Shown in pieces: positions 50,843-64,000 of a DNA stretch of 64,000 nt. The notes under the pieces are model-generated. The model did no database searches, was not told the origin of the DNA, and saw only the letters and a program-made list of their open reading frames with translations. A program made the position numbers and the translations under genes. How positions within the stretch are numbered: position 1 is the first letter of the stretch; every line of letters begins with the position of its first letter. This stretch comes from Allacma fusca (lineage: Eukaryota > Arthropoda > Collembola > Symphypleona > Sminthuridae), in NCBI GenBank assembly GCA_947179485.1, contig OX359246.1, positions 41,891,632-41,955,631 on the forward strand, given 5' to 3'.

Positions 50843-52178
50843 TTACACATTCAAAAATTTTCCGTAAACATTTCTAACGAGCACTTCGTACTCACTGAAA
50901 TTCAATTCTTTGCCATCGTAGGCAACGTAGCATACTCCATGAGATGCATGGACCTTTCCGACGGTCACAGTTCCACTCGTGATTACCCTCCCGATGTAGT
51001 AAGTCTCTGCAAAAAAACAAGTTACTAGATTATGTTTATATGCAAAAATTACTGAAAAACCTTTCTAACGATATTAATAAAATTAACAAGTCTGAATACC
51101 CTGAAATTATATTCGTTTTTTGCTCGCTATTAACGGTCTTGCTTTTGACTCCCAAATTTTACGCGTTCATATATCTACATACATACATATACATATGTGT
51201 CCACGCGTCACGTGCTGGGATTACATTGTACATGTCTTAATGATTGAGCCACGTAAGTATTTAATTGTAAGAAACTATTAACTTATAAAACTAGTATCAT
51301 TCCCCATTATAGTCCTGCTAATATTAGTGGAACTCGGAGGATTAGTTTTCTTGCTTTGTGATCAAGCTAAACCCAAAGTCATGTATAATTTTGTCCCCAT
51401 TTGTTTAGCGTTGCCGTCGTTGATAAATACTGAAAACATTAGAAGGTACCATAGGGTGAGTAAGCGTACATACCTCCGTCAGTATCTTGTCCACCTAGAA
51501 TTATTAAAAAACAATCGAAACTAAAAACAACTGTTTTTGTATAATTATTCCAAGGGTGGGATACGAAATACGAATAACGCATTGCTTACCCACAACAGCA
51601 TCATCGGGAATGTCTCCACCGGTTGCTGGGACCTGTCATAAGTACGGCCCAAAATTGTATTACTCTGTAATCTATTTATCATGAATGTACTTTGTACTGT
51701 ACAGACTCTACATTAAAGTGAGTGTCACCTTCAGACCATCCACATCACAATAAACAATAAGTAACATGTAATTACATGTAATTATCTAATTTTTACAGAT
51801 AATACATAGCTCACCCAGGACAATGAAGCTGGTGGGGCAATGAGAACCTACAGAATACATACATAAATTGTTACAAAAAAAATGTATCTTTTACATCATA
51901 ATATCCAATGAGTGTATGGAAGTTTAAGTAGGAATATTTTTCCAAATAATTTAAAAGTCACACCCTACCTCATAGCTGAATACTGGGACCTCTTCCATAT
52001 TGTAAGGAATGTAGACATGGCTGTGGGAGATGTGGAGTTTCCCAGGAACGATAGCTCCTTCATGATGAGCTCTAGCAACGTATAATTTATTACCAGAGTC
52101 AATTCCAGCATGGACACCGAATTTCGGATGAGATCCCCCCTCCATTGCAACCCACTCACAACGATAAGGCTCGCCCAT
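50843..52178 (-). CDS. DM9-repeat protein, 5 exons, 156 aa
   Basis: Exons: 52178-51969, 51847-51815, 51632-51590, 51494-51474 (a 21-nt microexon) and 51006-50843 (stop TAA); all junctions keep phase. Two DM9 (DUF3421) repeats are visible. The first has YVARAHHEGAIVPGKLHISH and then FSYEVLIAPP across an intron. The second has YYIGRVITSGTVTVGKVHAS and FSEYEVLV. Paired DM9 repeats of about 70 residues make small cytoplasmic or secreted lectin-like proteins in insects and molluscs; mannose binding and roles in immunity are reported for some. I see no signal peptide. The first ATG after a possible 5' leader was taken as the start; an upstream exon is possible. Confidence 0.88.
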
Positions 52179-53440
52179 TATTAATTCTTTGGATTTTTCC
52201 GAAGCGTTATGAACCGAACTCACAAATAGAGAGACTTCTGGAGTGACTAGTGCTCGTAGTTTGAGTTTTAACGAATTTTACGTCCTTATCAGTATTTAAT
52301 TCCCAGTTTGTCACCTATGTATATATGTTTCACAGCAAACGATGACATTATTGTTAGAGCGAAATTAATAATCTTATCGTTGATATTAATTCGGGGTTTA
52401 CGGATTGGATCCCTCGTGAGTGTCATCACCTCATTAACGTTAACACACGGTTACATATGAAATTAACGGGAAACTCATGGCATGCCTGGACTGGGGCTGA
52501 GCAACATTGCACTTGTTTGACAAGTGTTCGAATTGTGGTAATAATTACGTACATCTTATTTAAAGGTGTTTTTGGTATGTGTGTTAGATTATTTTTGTTT
52601 TTCCCAAAAGATGATATTTACAATATTGTGTACATATAAATAAATGGTTTAAAAGTACAGTCTAGCTGCAGATACCCCTGTAAATATCTGTATAGCTGGC
52701 TATCTGTAGCCTCATATCGAGAGCTGGCCCAAAGTACAGAAGACAAAGTTATCAAATCCATTTCAAGGAATTTTTACAATGCTTGAACTGAGACACTTAA
52801 ACGCAGCTTACAGAATGGTAAAAATAACAAATGTTCGTACATGTGTACATATTTATATACACCTAGTTTAGTTAATAGCACAGCGGCTTGCACAGACAAA
52901 GGAATTTAGTGGCCTTTATATCATCGTGTTGTTGATATCAATTAATATTTTAATAGATATGCCATATGTGCTAATACTATGCAGAACAATGAATATCTGT
53001 GATGATAAGTTTGTAACTCTTGGCTAATTATAAGCAAGGGGTGTTTTCTCACTTCTGATTCTGACTGTACAACATCATCGTAAGGTCCAGGGATTTTTTA
53101 TGGTAAATCTCTCTTTAAGGTTAATTAATATCTATACGCATGCCTATTGAATGATTAAGCATCAGTGCAACATTAAGTTGCAAGATTTATTTATTTTCAA
53201 AGAACAATAATAATTATTATTATTCGTTCTCACTAAAGGAACATGCATATCTTTTAATTCAGATTATCCAAGATCCAAAGAAGAAAACATGATTCTGAAA
53301 GGTCACGTTTAATGCTTTCCAATTTCCGATCATAAATGTGGGACACATTAGCGAGCATATGTAATTATATATATGTATGTAAAAATGCGGCTTTACTTGT
53401 TGAGGGATTCACATGTACATAAATCAACTAAGAGAATTAA
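52179..53440. other. Intergenic, nothing recognised
   Basis: Between the DM9 gene and the beta-trefoil gene; no supported exon or repeat. Confidence 0.4.
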
Positions 53441-55067
53441 TCACTCGTCAATAGTATCGAACCGCCATTCGCAGCTTGTCGAAAAATTCGGGCTCAATGA
53501 AACCCTTTTGAGCCTTGTGAAACCTGGAGGATTGCAAAGGTACAGAGGCGGAGAGCTGACGGAGCCGATGCTTTTGATAACGACCGAAAGTCCATTTCTT
53601 CTAGTGGAAATTTCCCAGTTGAAGTTTGATGCCGAATCACTAGCTTGCATCTTCCTACTCAATTCTCTGGCGTAAACTTGAGATCTTGCAATATTCAAGT
53701 TCCAATATTTCTCCCCAAACCCGTTGTTGTACTGGAAACCAAGTAAATATGCGGATGAGTTACCGTTACGAACAGTTGTACTAAACGTCCATTTGCAAAA
53801 ATCGGACTTGACAGGAGATGCGGTCTTGTTGGTGTAAACTTCGTTCCCCCCTAAACCTTTCCTAGTTCCGCTGACGGCTAAGTACCCCCAGGAGTCCTTC
53901 CCTTGAAGGCATACGTGCTCTGACCAAAGTATGGCTTTCATGGCTGTTGGAAAGGAATTTTTCAATTCCTCTCCGAATTCTTTCTGGGCTAATTGAGCTA
54001 ATTTGACAAACTCCACAGAATCCACTTGACTGCTCTGCTTCATTGCCCCTGCCAAATCCCGGATCTCAGCAAGGCGCTGTTTGGCACTTAAATATTTGAA
54101 GAAATCCAGAACAGGGTCAAATTTTGAGAGGTTATTTGCATAAGTGTGCTCAATTATTTCTGGCATGGCCCCATCCAAATCATCATCTAAATCATTGACA
54201 CACTTCTTTGCAAATGTGATATTCCCAGTTGAAAATGCAACTTCAAGTTTGGCAATAATTTCGGCTCGTGTCTTCAATCGGGCAGCGCTTTCCATCTTCT
54301 TGACAGTGTCTTGCAGGGCTTGTACTTGTTGATTCAGGAGCTGGGAATCGGAGGTTTTGTCCGAGGTCAGTTGTCTCACAATATCATCAAGTTGAGTTCT
54401 GCAGATTCTTAGCTCTTGCTCGACTTTACTTTTAAATTCATTGAGGTCTGCTGGAGTCACTCCTCCCTCTCTTGTTGAATTTAGGAGGGCTGTCAAGTTA
54501 CTGATTTTGGCCGAAATTTCAGTGTACTGTCGTTTGAGCTCTTCTGTTCTGTCGGTACGCTTTGAGGGTAACAATGGTGAGCCGGATGGGTTTGGGATGT
54601 TCGGTCGGCTCATGAGGGTCTCAAGTCTAGCTTCTACTTTGTCCAGTCTGGGGCTTAGAAGTTGTTCAAATCTTTGCAATTTATTTTCCATATTTGCTTC
54701 GACTGCATTGATTCGTGCAGTGAGCTTTTCTTCCAGATCATTCGGACTTTCTTCATCTTCTGTACTACTTGCATGTGTAACACCTGTAGATCACATCAAA
54801 ATTGAATTATTTTGTATATTATAGATTTTTTCAAAAATATATGGTTCATTTTAATATTTTAACGAATGAATCAATTTTATTGCTTCAAAAAATAAAATAA
54901 CTGGAAACAATTTGCACATACTAGTGTCTCTAGAATTGAAAATGTAGTACACATTATCCCATTTTTAAACTGCGGGTAAGGTTTTGTTTGAATTTTTTAC
55001 CTGCTATGGAAGTGGCACACAAAATAGTCAGCAGTATTACTTGTAGTAAGGAACACATTCGCTTCAT
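53441..55067 (-). CDS. Secreted coiled-coil protein with C-terminal beta-trefoil-like domain; 2 exons, 469 aa
   Basis: Exon 1 (55067-55001) encodes a signal peptide (MKRMCSLLQVILLTILCATS). A 217-bp intron leads to exon 2 (54783-53441, stop TGA), phase 1. Residues about 25-180 are heptad-rich coiled coil with a Pro/Ser-rich break (RPNIPNPSGSP). A helical middle part follows. The last ~150 residues fall into three similar blocks that end in FCKWTFSTT, NFNWEISTR and SCEWRFDTI. Three repeats with a W-x-F/I strand at each end are the signature of a beta-trefoil, often a carbohydrate-binding fold. The architecture (signal peptide, one short 5' exon, coiled coil, C-terminal module) mirrors the GTPase-stalk genes, but I see no sequence homology to them. 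Confidence 0.82.
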
Positions 55068-56200
55068 AATGTACTGCAGAATTCTTTGCATACAAAACCA
55101 TCAGTCTGCTCCACTTTTATACTTCTGTTTCTTAACTTGTCAAAATACAGAGTATCATCTGCTGACTCCTTCTTTAGTATTAACTTTTTAAGCCTTCTCT
55201 CAGGAATGAAGACATATATTTCTTGGGAATGACTTTTATCTTGACCAAGCCCTTAAATTGGATAAAACGACTACTCTGTTCCTGGCTGTAAAGAAACGCA
55301 TGTACATATGTAGATATGTAATTATTATACAATCTTTGAAAAAAATTATCATTATCTGTGCGGTTATTTTGATTCCAATGGATTGGAGTGGTTTCTTTGG
55401 ATACATATGTATCCTTATTAGCTATATTACTCAGTAAATGTGATCAGACTTACTAGATATACATACATACGTCAACTGTAAATTTAGAAGTGGGAATTTA
55501 TCATTTGTGTACTTAATTTGATTGCCTTAGATTCTAGGAGCCCATTTCAGTTATTAAGAATATTAGTATGTAGTTTGATTTAATGTTAGCGTTTCTGGAG
55601 TCATGGAGGTACTCAAGCACGTTGTGGGTGAAGAGGCAAAATGAACTAGATACTCTTTCGATTAAAAGCAAAAATGATCATCACGACGCTTCCCTGGTTG
55701 TAAATGCAAAATAAATTAATTTGAGTGCATTACATATATTCACAGCAATATGAACCAGGTAGAAGTTATTCCAAATGCGAAATGGATTACTTGCGCGTTT
55801 CTTTTAAAGAATACTCACTTAATAGTTTTTCCTTTAGGTAAAACTAGATTGAATCCAATTTTTTTTCAGGGAGGCTTAAAACTCACAATAAAATTTTGCT
55901 TTTAATCCAAATCTCCATTTGGCCTCTTCACTGATGATGATCTATACGTAAGTGTACTCTAAAGCAATTATTTGTTATTTCCATTGGATTAAGACAATTA
56001 AATACCATCAAATATGAATAACTTTTTCTTGGAATTATGATGAGATAATTTTTTCTTCATATTCTCTGTAAAGGAGATAAATGCCCACAAATAATTATAT
56101 AAATAGCTATTCCTTGTGTATACTGAATCCACATTAGGTATGAACGGTACGCTCTATAAAGATCAATTCTACTTCAACTCTTAAACTGCCAAATTTTTAG
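55068..56200. other. Intergenic region between divergent genes
   Basis: It lies between the minus-strand beta-trefoil gene and the plus-strand YD-repeat gene, so it probably holds both promoters. The first exon of the YD-repeat gene, presumably a signal-peptide exon, may also lie here; I could not identify it with confidence. Confidence 0.4.
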
Positions 56201-59200
56201 ACCATTTCATAACTACAGTAACGTTGTACGATTCCGGCGAAATGGAGCTTAGGCTCCAGAATTCTCATGTCTTCCCCACAAACTGCACCAAAATTGTATC
56301 CGTGCATTCAGTTGAATTTACTAATAATCTCTCCGGACTTTATTTACTTTCAGCTGACAATCAGCTATTTCACTATCAAGTGACTCAGAACCGGAAGGAA
56401 ATATCAAAAAAATGGGATTTTCAATTTCAAAACAACCCAACCAAGATACTGTATGTTGGGAAATCTCATCTGTTTTTCAATCCGGATGAAAAATTATTAG
56501 TGGCGTCGGAACCCATCGGGGTTGTATTTTACCGAGCGAATTCAATTGGGCTGGAAGAATTAGACACAGATATTAGGTTCAATCACGACGGAAGCCCTTC
56601 CAACCCTTCCAGAATATTTATGGGGAATTTCTTCGAAAATTCGTACTACAATCCGGGCTTGCTACACCGAATGTCACCCTCCGAAGTTAAGGTTTACATT
56701 GTGGACTACCTCAATTGGGATGACCCTGAGGCGCTTCCACTGTCAGAGGGTGAGTTACAATTTCCCCCTGAATTTTATACCAGTCAAAATATTTGGACTG
56801 AGCCAGGATGGGCAAACCAGGATTACATTCTGACCTGTGACAATTCTACCCTCATTGTACATAAGTTTGATTATTATCACCGTGTGGAAAAAATTGGTCA
56901 TGCTAGACTACCATCACAAATGAGAACTACAACTTCCGCCCAATTTTTCGAAGAGAACTCTTCAAAGAAGATGATGGTATATTTTGAAACACTAGCAATT
57001 GTGTACATTTTACAAGCCAACAGAGAATTCGTGGCAGAAGATTATTTCTACGTTGATGGGAAACTTCCTTTAACTAAGCATCCCTTGATGTCTCAGAATA
57101 CCCCATTAATTTTGCTGGACGGTCCGACACTACTTCCAGTATCGTCCAACGGAACTGATTACTACTCCTTGAACTCCTACTGGACTCAGCCCTACATGAA
57201 ATCTTTGGCTGTTTTTGAAAACTCCAGTACTATAATTTATGAAGAAAATCGAACCGTCAAAATTGGATTGTATACTTTTGACAAAACTAGCAAACAACTT
57301 AATTTTCAGAGCATCATCCCTTCAACATCTACTCCTCTGGAACAGCCAGCAATTCGAAACACAACGATAAAAGCAGACGAGACTGGTAGCGCAGAATACA
57401 AGAGCTCTTATGACAAGTCTCTACTTCATAACATTCGATTGCAGCAATTTTTGGAAGAATCTGTTCAATTGCAAAGTGGACAGCTTCAACTCAGCCTGCC
57501 GCTCGTACCTTTTATTAATTTCGGGTTACAATACTCCTTCACTTCGGGATTATTAAGTCATCCCCTTGGGAAGCATTGGGAACTACTGGGTCATTCCCAC
57601 ATATCACTGGATCCAGGTCAGACTCATTTTGATGCCGATAAAAGGTACTACATAGTTCTCGGGAACGAAGTGTACGCTTTAGATATAATTCAAACACAAG
57701 GTAACAATACGAAGTTCAAGTCATTGTCCGACAGCAATTCCACTATGAAGATAAAATCCATCTTACTGGACTCAAGCAAGAATGAATGGACTGTTGAAAC
57801 AGACATTTCAAAAATGATCTTTGGAGGTTCTCCTGGTACAGTGAAAGAAGGAGTTCAAACTCGTAACTGGGTGTCTGAGGACGCACCAGTACAAATCAAG
57901 GTTCCACTGGAATGGCATTTGACTCAGTATGAAAATTTAGTCACTGGGAAGACTTTACAATACGAATACGTGACTCAGGAAAAGTTAACTGAAGGGATCA
58001 AACATGTAAGCGCAATTATTTTAAAGAAAGTAACAGGGGATAATGCTTTGGTTTCTTTTGATCTTGGCTCCGGTAGTACAAAAACACTCCGTGGTTATGA
58101 GCTACAGTCAAGAGAATACCGTCAAATTGTGAAATTTGATCTGAAACCCATCAAAGGTGACCAGTTCCTGGGGTCAATTTCACAACAATTTGGAACCCGG
58201 TGGGACAAGTTGATAGAGTTCGACTACGACGATAACACTAAGCTATTAAATAAGATAGCATTACCCATTTGGAAGTCCACAGTAAAGTACAGGTACATCA
58301 ATCCGCCAGCACCAACTCGACCTAGTTACCAGTTTGGAGTCACTTTGACTGGAGAGGCTGAAGATATTCAGAAAGTAATAGGAGCAGTCCATGGGAACGG
58401 TTTCTCTGTGTTAGCTTACGACAACACTCTCCTCATATACAAGATAACAGATGGCTCCACTGTAACATTCCCGTTAGCTCAACAGCTCTCCGCAGAACAC
58501 TTGCTAGCAATGGATGGCAGGTGCGTGTTCTTATTGAATCAAAACGTGCTAACTTACTGCTATGCACCTGTCGATGTTGAAAATCCAAGTCTGGGATTTC
58601 AATGGAAACCAATGACATCTTTGGTTATCACATCTCCATTTAAGGATATAATGATGACCCGCACTGGAACTGTTTTGATCAAGCAAGGAGCCCGAGAGTT
58701 GAAGCTGTTTCAATGGGATGAAACAAAAAGCTTGTGGAACACTACTTCTTATGTCACAACCCGGGCTATCAGTTCCATCAAAATGGATGAGAGATACCGA
58801 ATTTTGGCATGGATTGACGAAGCCAATACCATATATTGGGTAGGAGGATTCAAGAGTAGTAGCTCTACGACACTATCTTGGACACCTGTCAAGTCTAGAA
58901 ATCTATCTTCACGGACAGACTGTGGAAATTTATTTGCAAATAAATTCGATTTGGGCTCAAAGCATGAGAAGGAAATCAAGCACTATTTCAAAGGCTTCCA
59001 GTTCCAGCTGCGGGATAATGTCATTGCTTTGCAGTCTTGCTCTATTAATGATTGGACCATAAATACAGTAACTGACTTGATTATACTGGACAACTCGATG
59101 AATGGTTTTCACAAATCCTTTTCACTGTCTCAAGAAAATATTCAAAATTTGCGAAGAGAGAACAGGAATGAAAATCAAAATTTTATTTACACGTATGAAA

Positions 59201-62200
59201 AATCTGGAGGAAGATTTCTTGTGAAAGTTGAAGCAGAGGGACATCCTGAAGCCACTCATAACGTGACAGAGTCATTTAGAAAACTTGAATCCAGTCAAAA
59301 TGAGCGACTATTTATGACAGACTTTTCTTTGTACCAAATGAACCTCCAAGGCTCCTTGGTTTTGTTAAGCAACAAAAAGAAAATTTACCACGATCCAAAA
59401 AAAGGGTGGACTCAAGGGAATCAGAATACTGAAGAAACTATGAGCGTTTCAATCCGACTCCAAGAAAATGACGATAGTTTACGACTTGAACAGAAGACCC
59501 TGGATGACACCTTCAAGATTACCGGCGCCACCTACCAAGTCTTACATGACTTTGGGACCAAAAATGCTACAAAGTTGGGATATTTTTACCCAAGCTATAT
59601 CGGCGCTACCAACGAAGGCTCAAAATCTTTATCTGTTGTTTCGTTCTCTGGAAATTCGAAAATCAAACAAACAACGTATTCCTCTGAGGAGATCTTCGGA
59701 AGCATCTCAGGTCCAACGCTCTTAGCCACTAGAAAAACCCAGTCATCTGATCAAATTATCCTTCGCACGACAGTTTGGGATCCCCAAATGGTAGTGGGGC
59801 AGCTGGAGGTAACGTCTGGGGAATTTGTGGACAAAACAGTACACTATGAATTAGCTGACCCAAACCTTCTGCTGAATGGTAATTTTATGTTTCAAACTGC
59901 AAGAGTTATTCCAGGTAAGCTGGCAAAATTGCATGGCTGGATAGAGTACCAAACCCGGAGCGAGCCAGGTAATGGCACTAAAATTTCCTCCAAAGTTTAC
60001 GATGGTTTTGGAAAATTTTTGCATGACATGGAGCAAGAGTCGCCTAAAGAAGAAAAACCTACGGATGATATATTTGTCCTTAAAGATAAAAGCAACAAAT
60101 TCGAAATAGCTAATTTCTACCCCTTTGAATTGACATCCTGTCAGTCAGCGTACATTGGTTTTGAAGATTATGAGTCTTTCCAAACAAGCCCAGCATGTTC
60201 GAAATGGACCTTCCCGGAGGCGAACATTCACCGGAACAAGTTCTCATTCACAGGAAAGAACTTCCTACGACTCAACTCTACCAATGAGCAGATCAGGTTG
60301 GAACTACCGTGGGAAAAGGGACAGGACTATACCATTACTGCGTGGGTGCGTGCTCCATCTGTAAATTTTAAGAATTTGAAGAATACGTTGATCCTGGCCG
60401 CGAGCTTAATGACCCCAAGCGCTGTTAATTGGATGAGTACAGTCATATATTCATCAGGTCCTTGGACATTGTTACGCTTGGATATTTTGGATGTGCAAAT
60501 AGACCCATACAGAAACGTCGTTTATAATGCCAGTGGCCCTGTAACGCAAAAGAATGTGAAGATCCAATTAGCAATCTCAGGTCAACCCGACAGTGACGTG
60601 GATGTCGATCATATTATTGTAGCTCCATCGTCATGGGATGCGCAAGTTAATATTAGAGATCCGAACACGTTTCATAAAACCGAAACAATTCTTGGCCGAA
60701 GTGGCTTCGTATCCCAAGACCGCTTTGACCCCACTGGACGTCCCTTCGTTCATATCAATCCGCGTGGGGAAGTACATCAATTGCAGCTAGATTCCATTAA
60801 ACCCAACAACCTGGGGCTAAAGAGCTCGGCAGTCTTCAAAACAACAATACAGTCAGGTTGGTACGAGTATTGTGAGCCTGCAATGGGCCAATCATTGAGT
60901 TTGAAAGTGCTCAGCAACTGGTCCGTATCCCCAGGAAAACTAACCCACACCAGGAACTCTCCCGACGAATTAGAATTTCGGGCTGGATCATACTCGTCCC
61001 TTGTTTTTCGATTCTGGTACACTACAAAAGGGAACTTTGCTCAAATTCAGCTACAATTTTTGGGTACTAACATCAAAACGGTTCAAAAATCTGGGAAAAC
61101 TTTCTTGAACGTTGGGCGGCTCTGCTCTGAAGTTGAAATCGGGGAGGAAAATTTTGTAACATTAGCTGTTCTTGACAAAGCCCGATTTGCTCTTTGGATT
61201 GATCAAGACTTGACATGCGAAATTCATCTCAGAAATGGTATAACCGACAATTCCATTAAAATGAAGATATCTGGCGGGGTCACAATTGGAGATGTTGTTT
61301 TTATCCCGGACCCTTCCCTTGAAATCAGTTACCATACATTACAGGATCAAGAAATACAGAGAATTCAACTGACATCTGCGTCCACTGCCAATGTCTACCA
61401 AAGGTTTTACGATGAATTGGGCCGGCAAATTGCTGAAACGAAGAAGACGGTCATTACATCCACCTCGCAATTACTTCACTTCAGATCTAACTTTGCTACC
61501 AAAAGGGAAGGAACTGCCTCATCACCTATGAAATTAGAAGGAGAAGTTCACAATCTGAATACACAAGACGAAGGCTTCCCGTTCTCCATGATATCGTACG
61601 AAGGGAACCTAATGAAGGAAGAATGGGAAAAAGAAGGAAGGCCTGGTTCCAATTACCGAATCGGGGGAAAATACGAGAAGCAATATTCCTCAGAGCCGCA
61701 TTTCCTCATTAAAAACATGTTCCCAAAGGATCAAGGCTACAGCTACAGAGCCATCCGGACCACAATGGGTTATGAGGAAACAAGCGTATTCATTGGTGAC
61801 TTCAAGTCATCACTTCTCCGAGCAAAGGTAGCCATCGTGCCAGGAGGTGAGCAGCTTCTTGCAACTTATGAGTATGACTTTCATGACAATATGATTGCAG
61901 CAGCTGCTCCACAATTCCATCGGGAGAATCGGAGCTTTATGCAAGGGAAACCCTACAGTGAGATCAGCAAAGGAAATGGTGCCTTCACTACCACTTACAA
62001 GTACGACGGCCTGAACAGACTTGTTGAGAAGAAAAATCCAGACGGGGGCATTTCCAACCTGGTGTATGATGGGAATGATAACATTTTATATGCCATTCAT
62101 CGGTCCTCCAAACAACCAGCAATGATCGATAGCATTCTGTACTTTGAGTACAGCGAATTTGGGAATGGTATCCTAACGGAGGTTGGAGTTCTTCGAAATT

Positions 62201-64000
62201 TCACCGCCACTGCCGGAGTATCTACTGTGCTTCAGAAACCATTTAATAGAATCCCAAGGAAAATTATTCGAAAACTGGACAAGCAAGAGAGAAATGTTCT
62301 TTTCCAGAGTGATCTTATCACTTCATATTTTGAAGGACAGCCATCATATGTTGAAGTTGTGGGGTATGACGTTACCACTACCAGACCACTTATGCGGGCG
62401 GAGGTCAGCCCTACCAAAACTAACTACCCGGCCCTTCTGACAGTGAGTACCTTCAATTACAATGCTAAAGGTAACAAGTTACTGGAAATTGGCCTTCCTT
62501 ATGAGAATTATTCCATTCGCTATCAGTATAGCCCATTTGGGAGTCTTTTAAAACTGGAACTTCTGGACTATAAAAAAGGGCTCAAACTGAATGTAGCTGA
62601 ATTTCAGTACAATGGTAGCAATCAAGTTGTTCGGGAAGCTCTGTCGGACATTGGGAAAAATGCAACTCTGGTAACTCAATTTTCTTACAATTCCCCCGGT
62701 TTCCCAACGAAGCAGAAAAATTCCTTGGTTGAGGAATCCATGTCCTATGAGGATGAAGGCTATGGGGGTTTCAGTTTAGGGAAGATCAATTCCGTTATGA
62801 GTAGTACCTCTGTTCGGGAATGGGCTATTCCTTACAGTGAGTTCAACGAGGGTTACTTACTCGAACAAGGCTTGTCTCCTACTTTTGCTAAAACCTGTTA
62901 CAATGCTTTAGTTGAGAATGGATACATTGACAGCCAGCGGATCCTGAAGATCTATCATCCCACAATAGCAGAATCAATGCCGCTGATATGTACAAACGGA
63001 GCTGGGGCAGAGAAGCTGCTCAAACTTTTTTCTCGACATTTTATCCAGCAAAACTCTTTTAAATTTAAATACCAGTATGGTAGTCACAGAGACTTGGTCA
63101 AGGCAAAGTTTATGGCCACGAATGATACAGAAACTTGCACGACACCACTGACACCTACCAACTTCGCTGAACAACTTTCGACTATTTTGAAGATGGGAGC
63201 TGAAGACGCGACGAAATTGTGGGAGGCGCTTAAAAAAGAACGGTTTCTGCTCATTGATGCGCAAATCGGGATTGTCTCTTCAAGCCACGGGAAAAAAGGT
63301 CTGGCTTTTCTAACTAACGAAAATCTTATGAAAGGTTTCAGGGCTCTGAGGCTGAATCAAAGTAATTATTCACAAGAAATGGTTCAACATCTGGCGTTGC
63401 ATACTGCGCATGAGTTTACCATCGAAAAAATATGTAGCCTCATTGAAAAATGGGTCCCCTCACTGAGCCATGCCAAAGCTTTTGAAGATGCGCAGAAGGT
63501 TCATGATTACCTTGTAACTAACCGGTATCTGGAGGAGAAGAAACCAACTAAACTCTTATTCAGCCCTAAATTTATTCAAACCGTTGAACGTTTGTTCCCG
63601 GGAAAAAATAACTGTCCTGCAATTTACAAAGTACTGACGAGCTTCTTCGATTGCAGCATCGGCACATCCCCATTTGATTTCCAAGTTTACGATCAAGACG
63701 CCAATGGGAATTTCAAGGTATTCTACACGGATGGGAAAAGATTCGAGCTGAAATATGAACCAGGAACGAATAAGCTTGTCAAAATTAATACTACGGAAGG
63801 TGGATTTACAAAATATTACGCAGTCGGTCATGATACATTCGGGAACCTTAATAAAGCTCTGCATAAAAATATTGAGCGCATAACTTACGACGAGGTGTTT
63901 GCGCGCCCTGTGGAATTTCAAATCTCAGATGGATCTAAAGTAAAGATTCGCTATGACCACAAAGGAGAACGAGTTTCGAAAGATGTTTGGAGCCCAGATG
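56201..64000 (+). CDS. Giant YD/RHS-repeat protein, partial; at least 2,586 codons in one exon
   Basis: One frame is open from an acceptor-like AG at 56199-56200 to the window end. The first internal ATG is at 56242; an upstream exon probably supplies the true start. The N-terminal third is beta-rich with repeated LY-L-S-D-Q-type strands, propeller-like. Around 59.9-61.3 kb are two jelly-roll-like, carbohydrate-binding-style modules (YTITAWVRAPS in the first). From about 61.3 kb come YD-type repeats, for example YDELGRQIAETKK, YKYDGLNRLVEKKNPDGG and, at the end, YDHKGERVSKD. A helical insert at about 62.85-63.65 kb interrupts them. YD/RHS repeats form large beta-shells in bacterial Rhs/TcC proteins and animal teneurins. 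Teneurin EGF repeats and a transmembrane segment are not seen. Function unknown; the C terminus is outside the window. Confidence 0.8.

Noticed and set aside
56201..64000. Naming the YD-repeat gene a teneurin
   Set aside because: No EGF repeats or transmembrane segment are visible and the exon structure differs. Only the YD repeats are shared.

Overview
The window is eukaryotic and, by its content, from an invertebrate animal, most probably an arthropod. Genes have GT-AG introns of about 50 bp to 1.1 kb, intergenic DNA is AT-rich, hAT-like and piggyBac-like elements are present, and there is a Munc13-4/BAIAP3-type gene and a DM9-repeat gene. A springtail (Collembola) is my best guess from overall flavour, but the sequence alone does not prove it. 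All gene models here were assembled by hand from splice sites and reading phase.

Left part (1-25 kb). A ~200-bp satellite array (1-5877) runs off the window edge. It abuts a decayed inverted copy of the 5' end of a Munc13 gene (about 6.0-7.0 kb). A minus-strand eight-exon gene (8750-11405) encodes two tandem beta-rich domains that I tentatively place in the actinoporin-like superfamily. The intact Munc13-4/BAIAP3-like gene follows on the plus strand (15354-22446, 21 exons, 1097 aa). Downstream is a nested pair of non-autonomous DNA transposons with visible target-site duplications (22820-24572).

Middle part (26-48 kb). Four minus-strand paralogues in tandem, each with a signal-peptide exon and one long second exon, encode secreted proteins with a P-loop GTPase-like domain followed by a long coiled-coil stalk. 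All four keep an identical spacing of ten stalk cysteines, although the rest of the stalk is highly divergent. Two (the outermost) end in a ten-cysteine disulfide-rich module and two (the inner pair) in an acidic tail. The outermost right copy has lost the P-loop and switch motifs, so it is a pseudo-GTPase. The inner pair share a near-identical G-domain block that looks like gene conversion. Between copies 1 and 2 sits a piggyBac-like inverted-repeat element whose interior has expanded into a 31-bp AT-rich minisatellite.

Right part (48-64 kb). Here are a LINE reverse-transcriptase fragment, a five-exon DM9 gene (50843-52178), and a secreted coiled-coil/beta-trefoil gene (53441-55067). On the plus strand a giant single-exon ORF with YD/RHS-type repeats starts near 56.2 kb and is still open at the window end. 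The cluster of secreted, lineage-expanded proteins (GTPase-stalk family, beta-trefoil, DM9, YD-repeat) suggests an accessory locus facing the outside, for example in immunity or a secreted matrix. That is inference. The four-gene GTPase-stalk family is the best candidate for an undescribed system.
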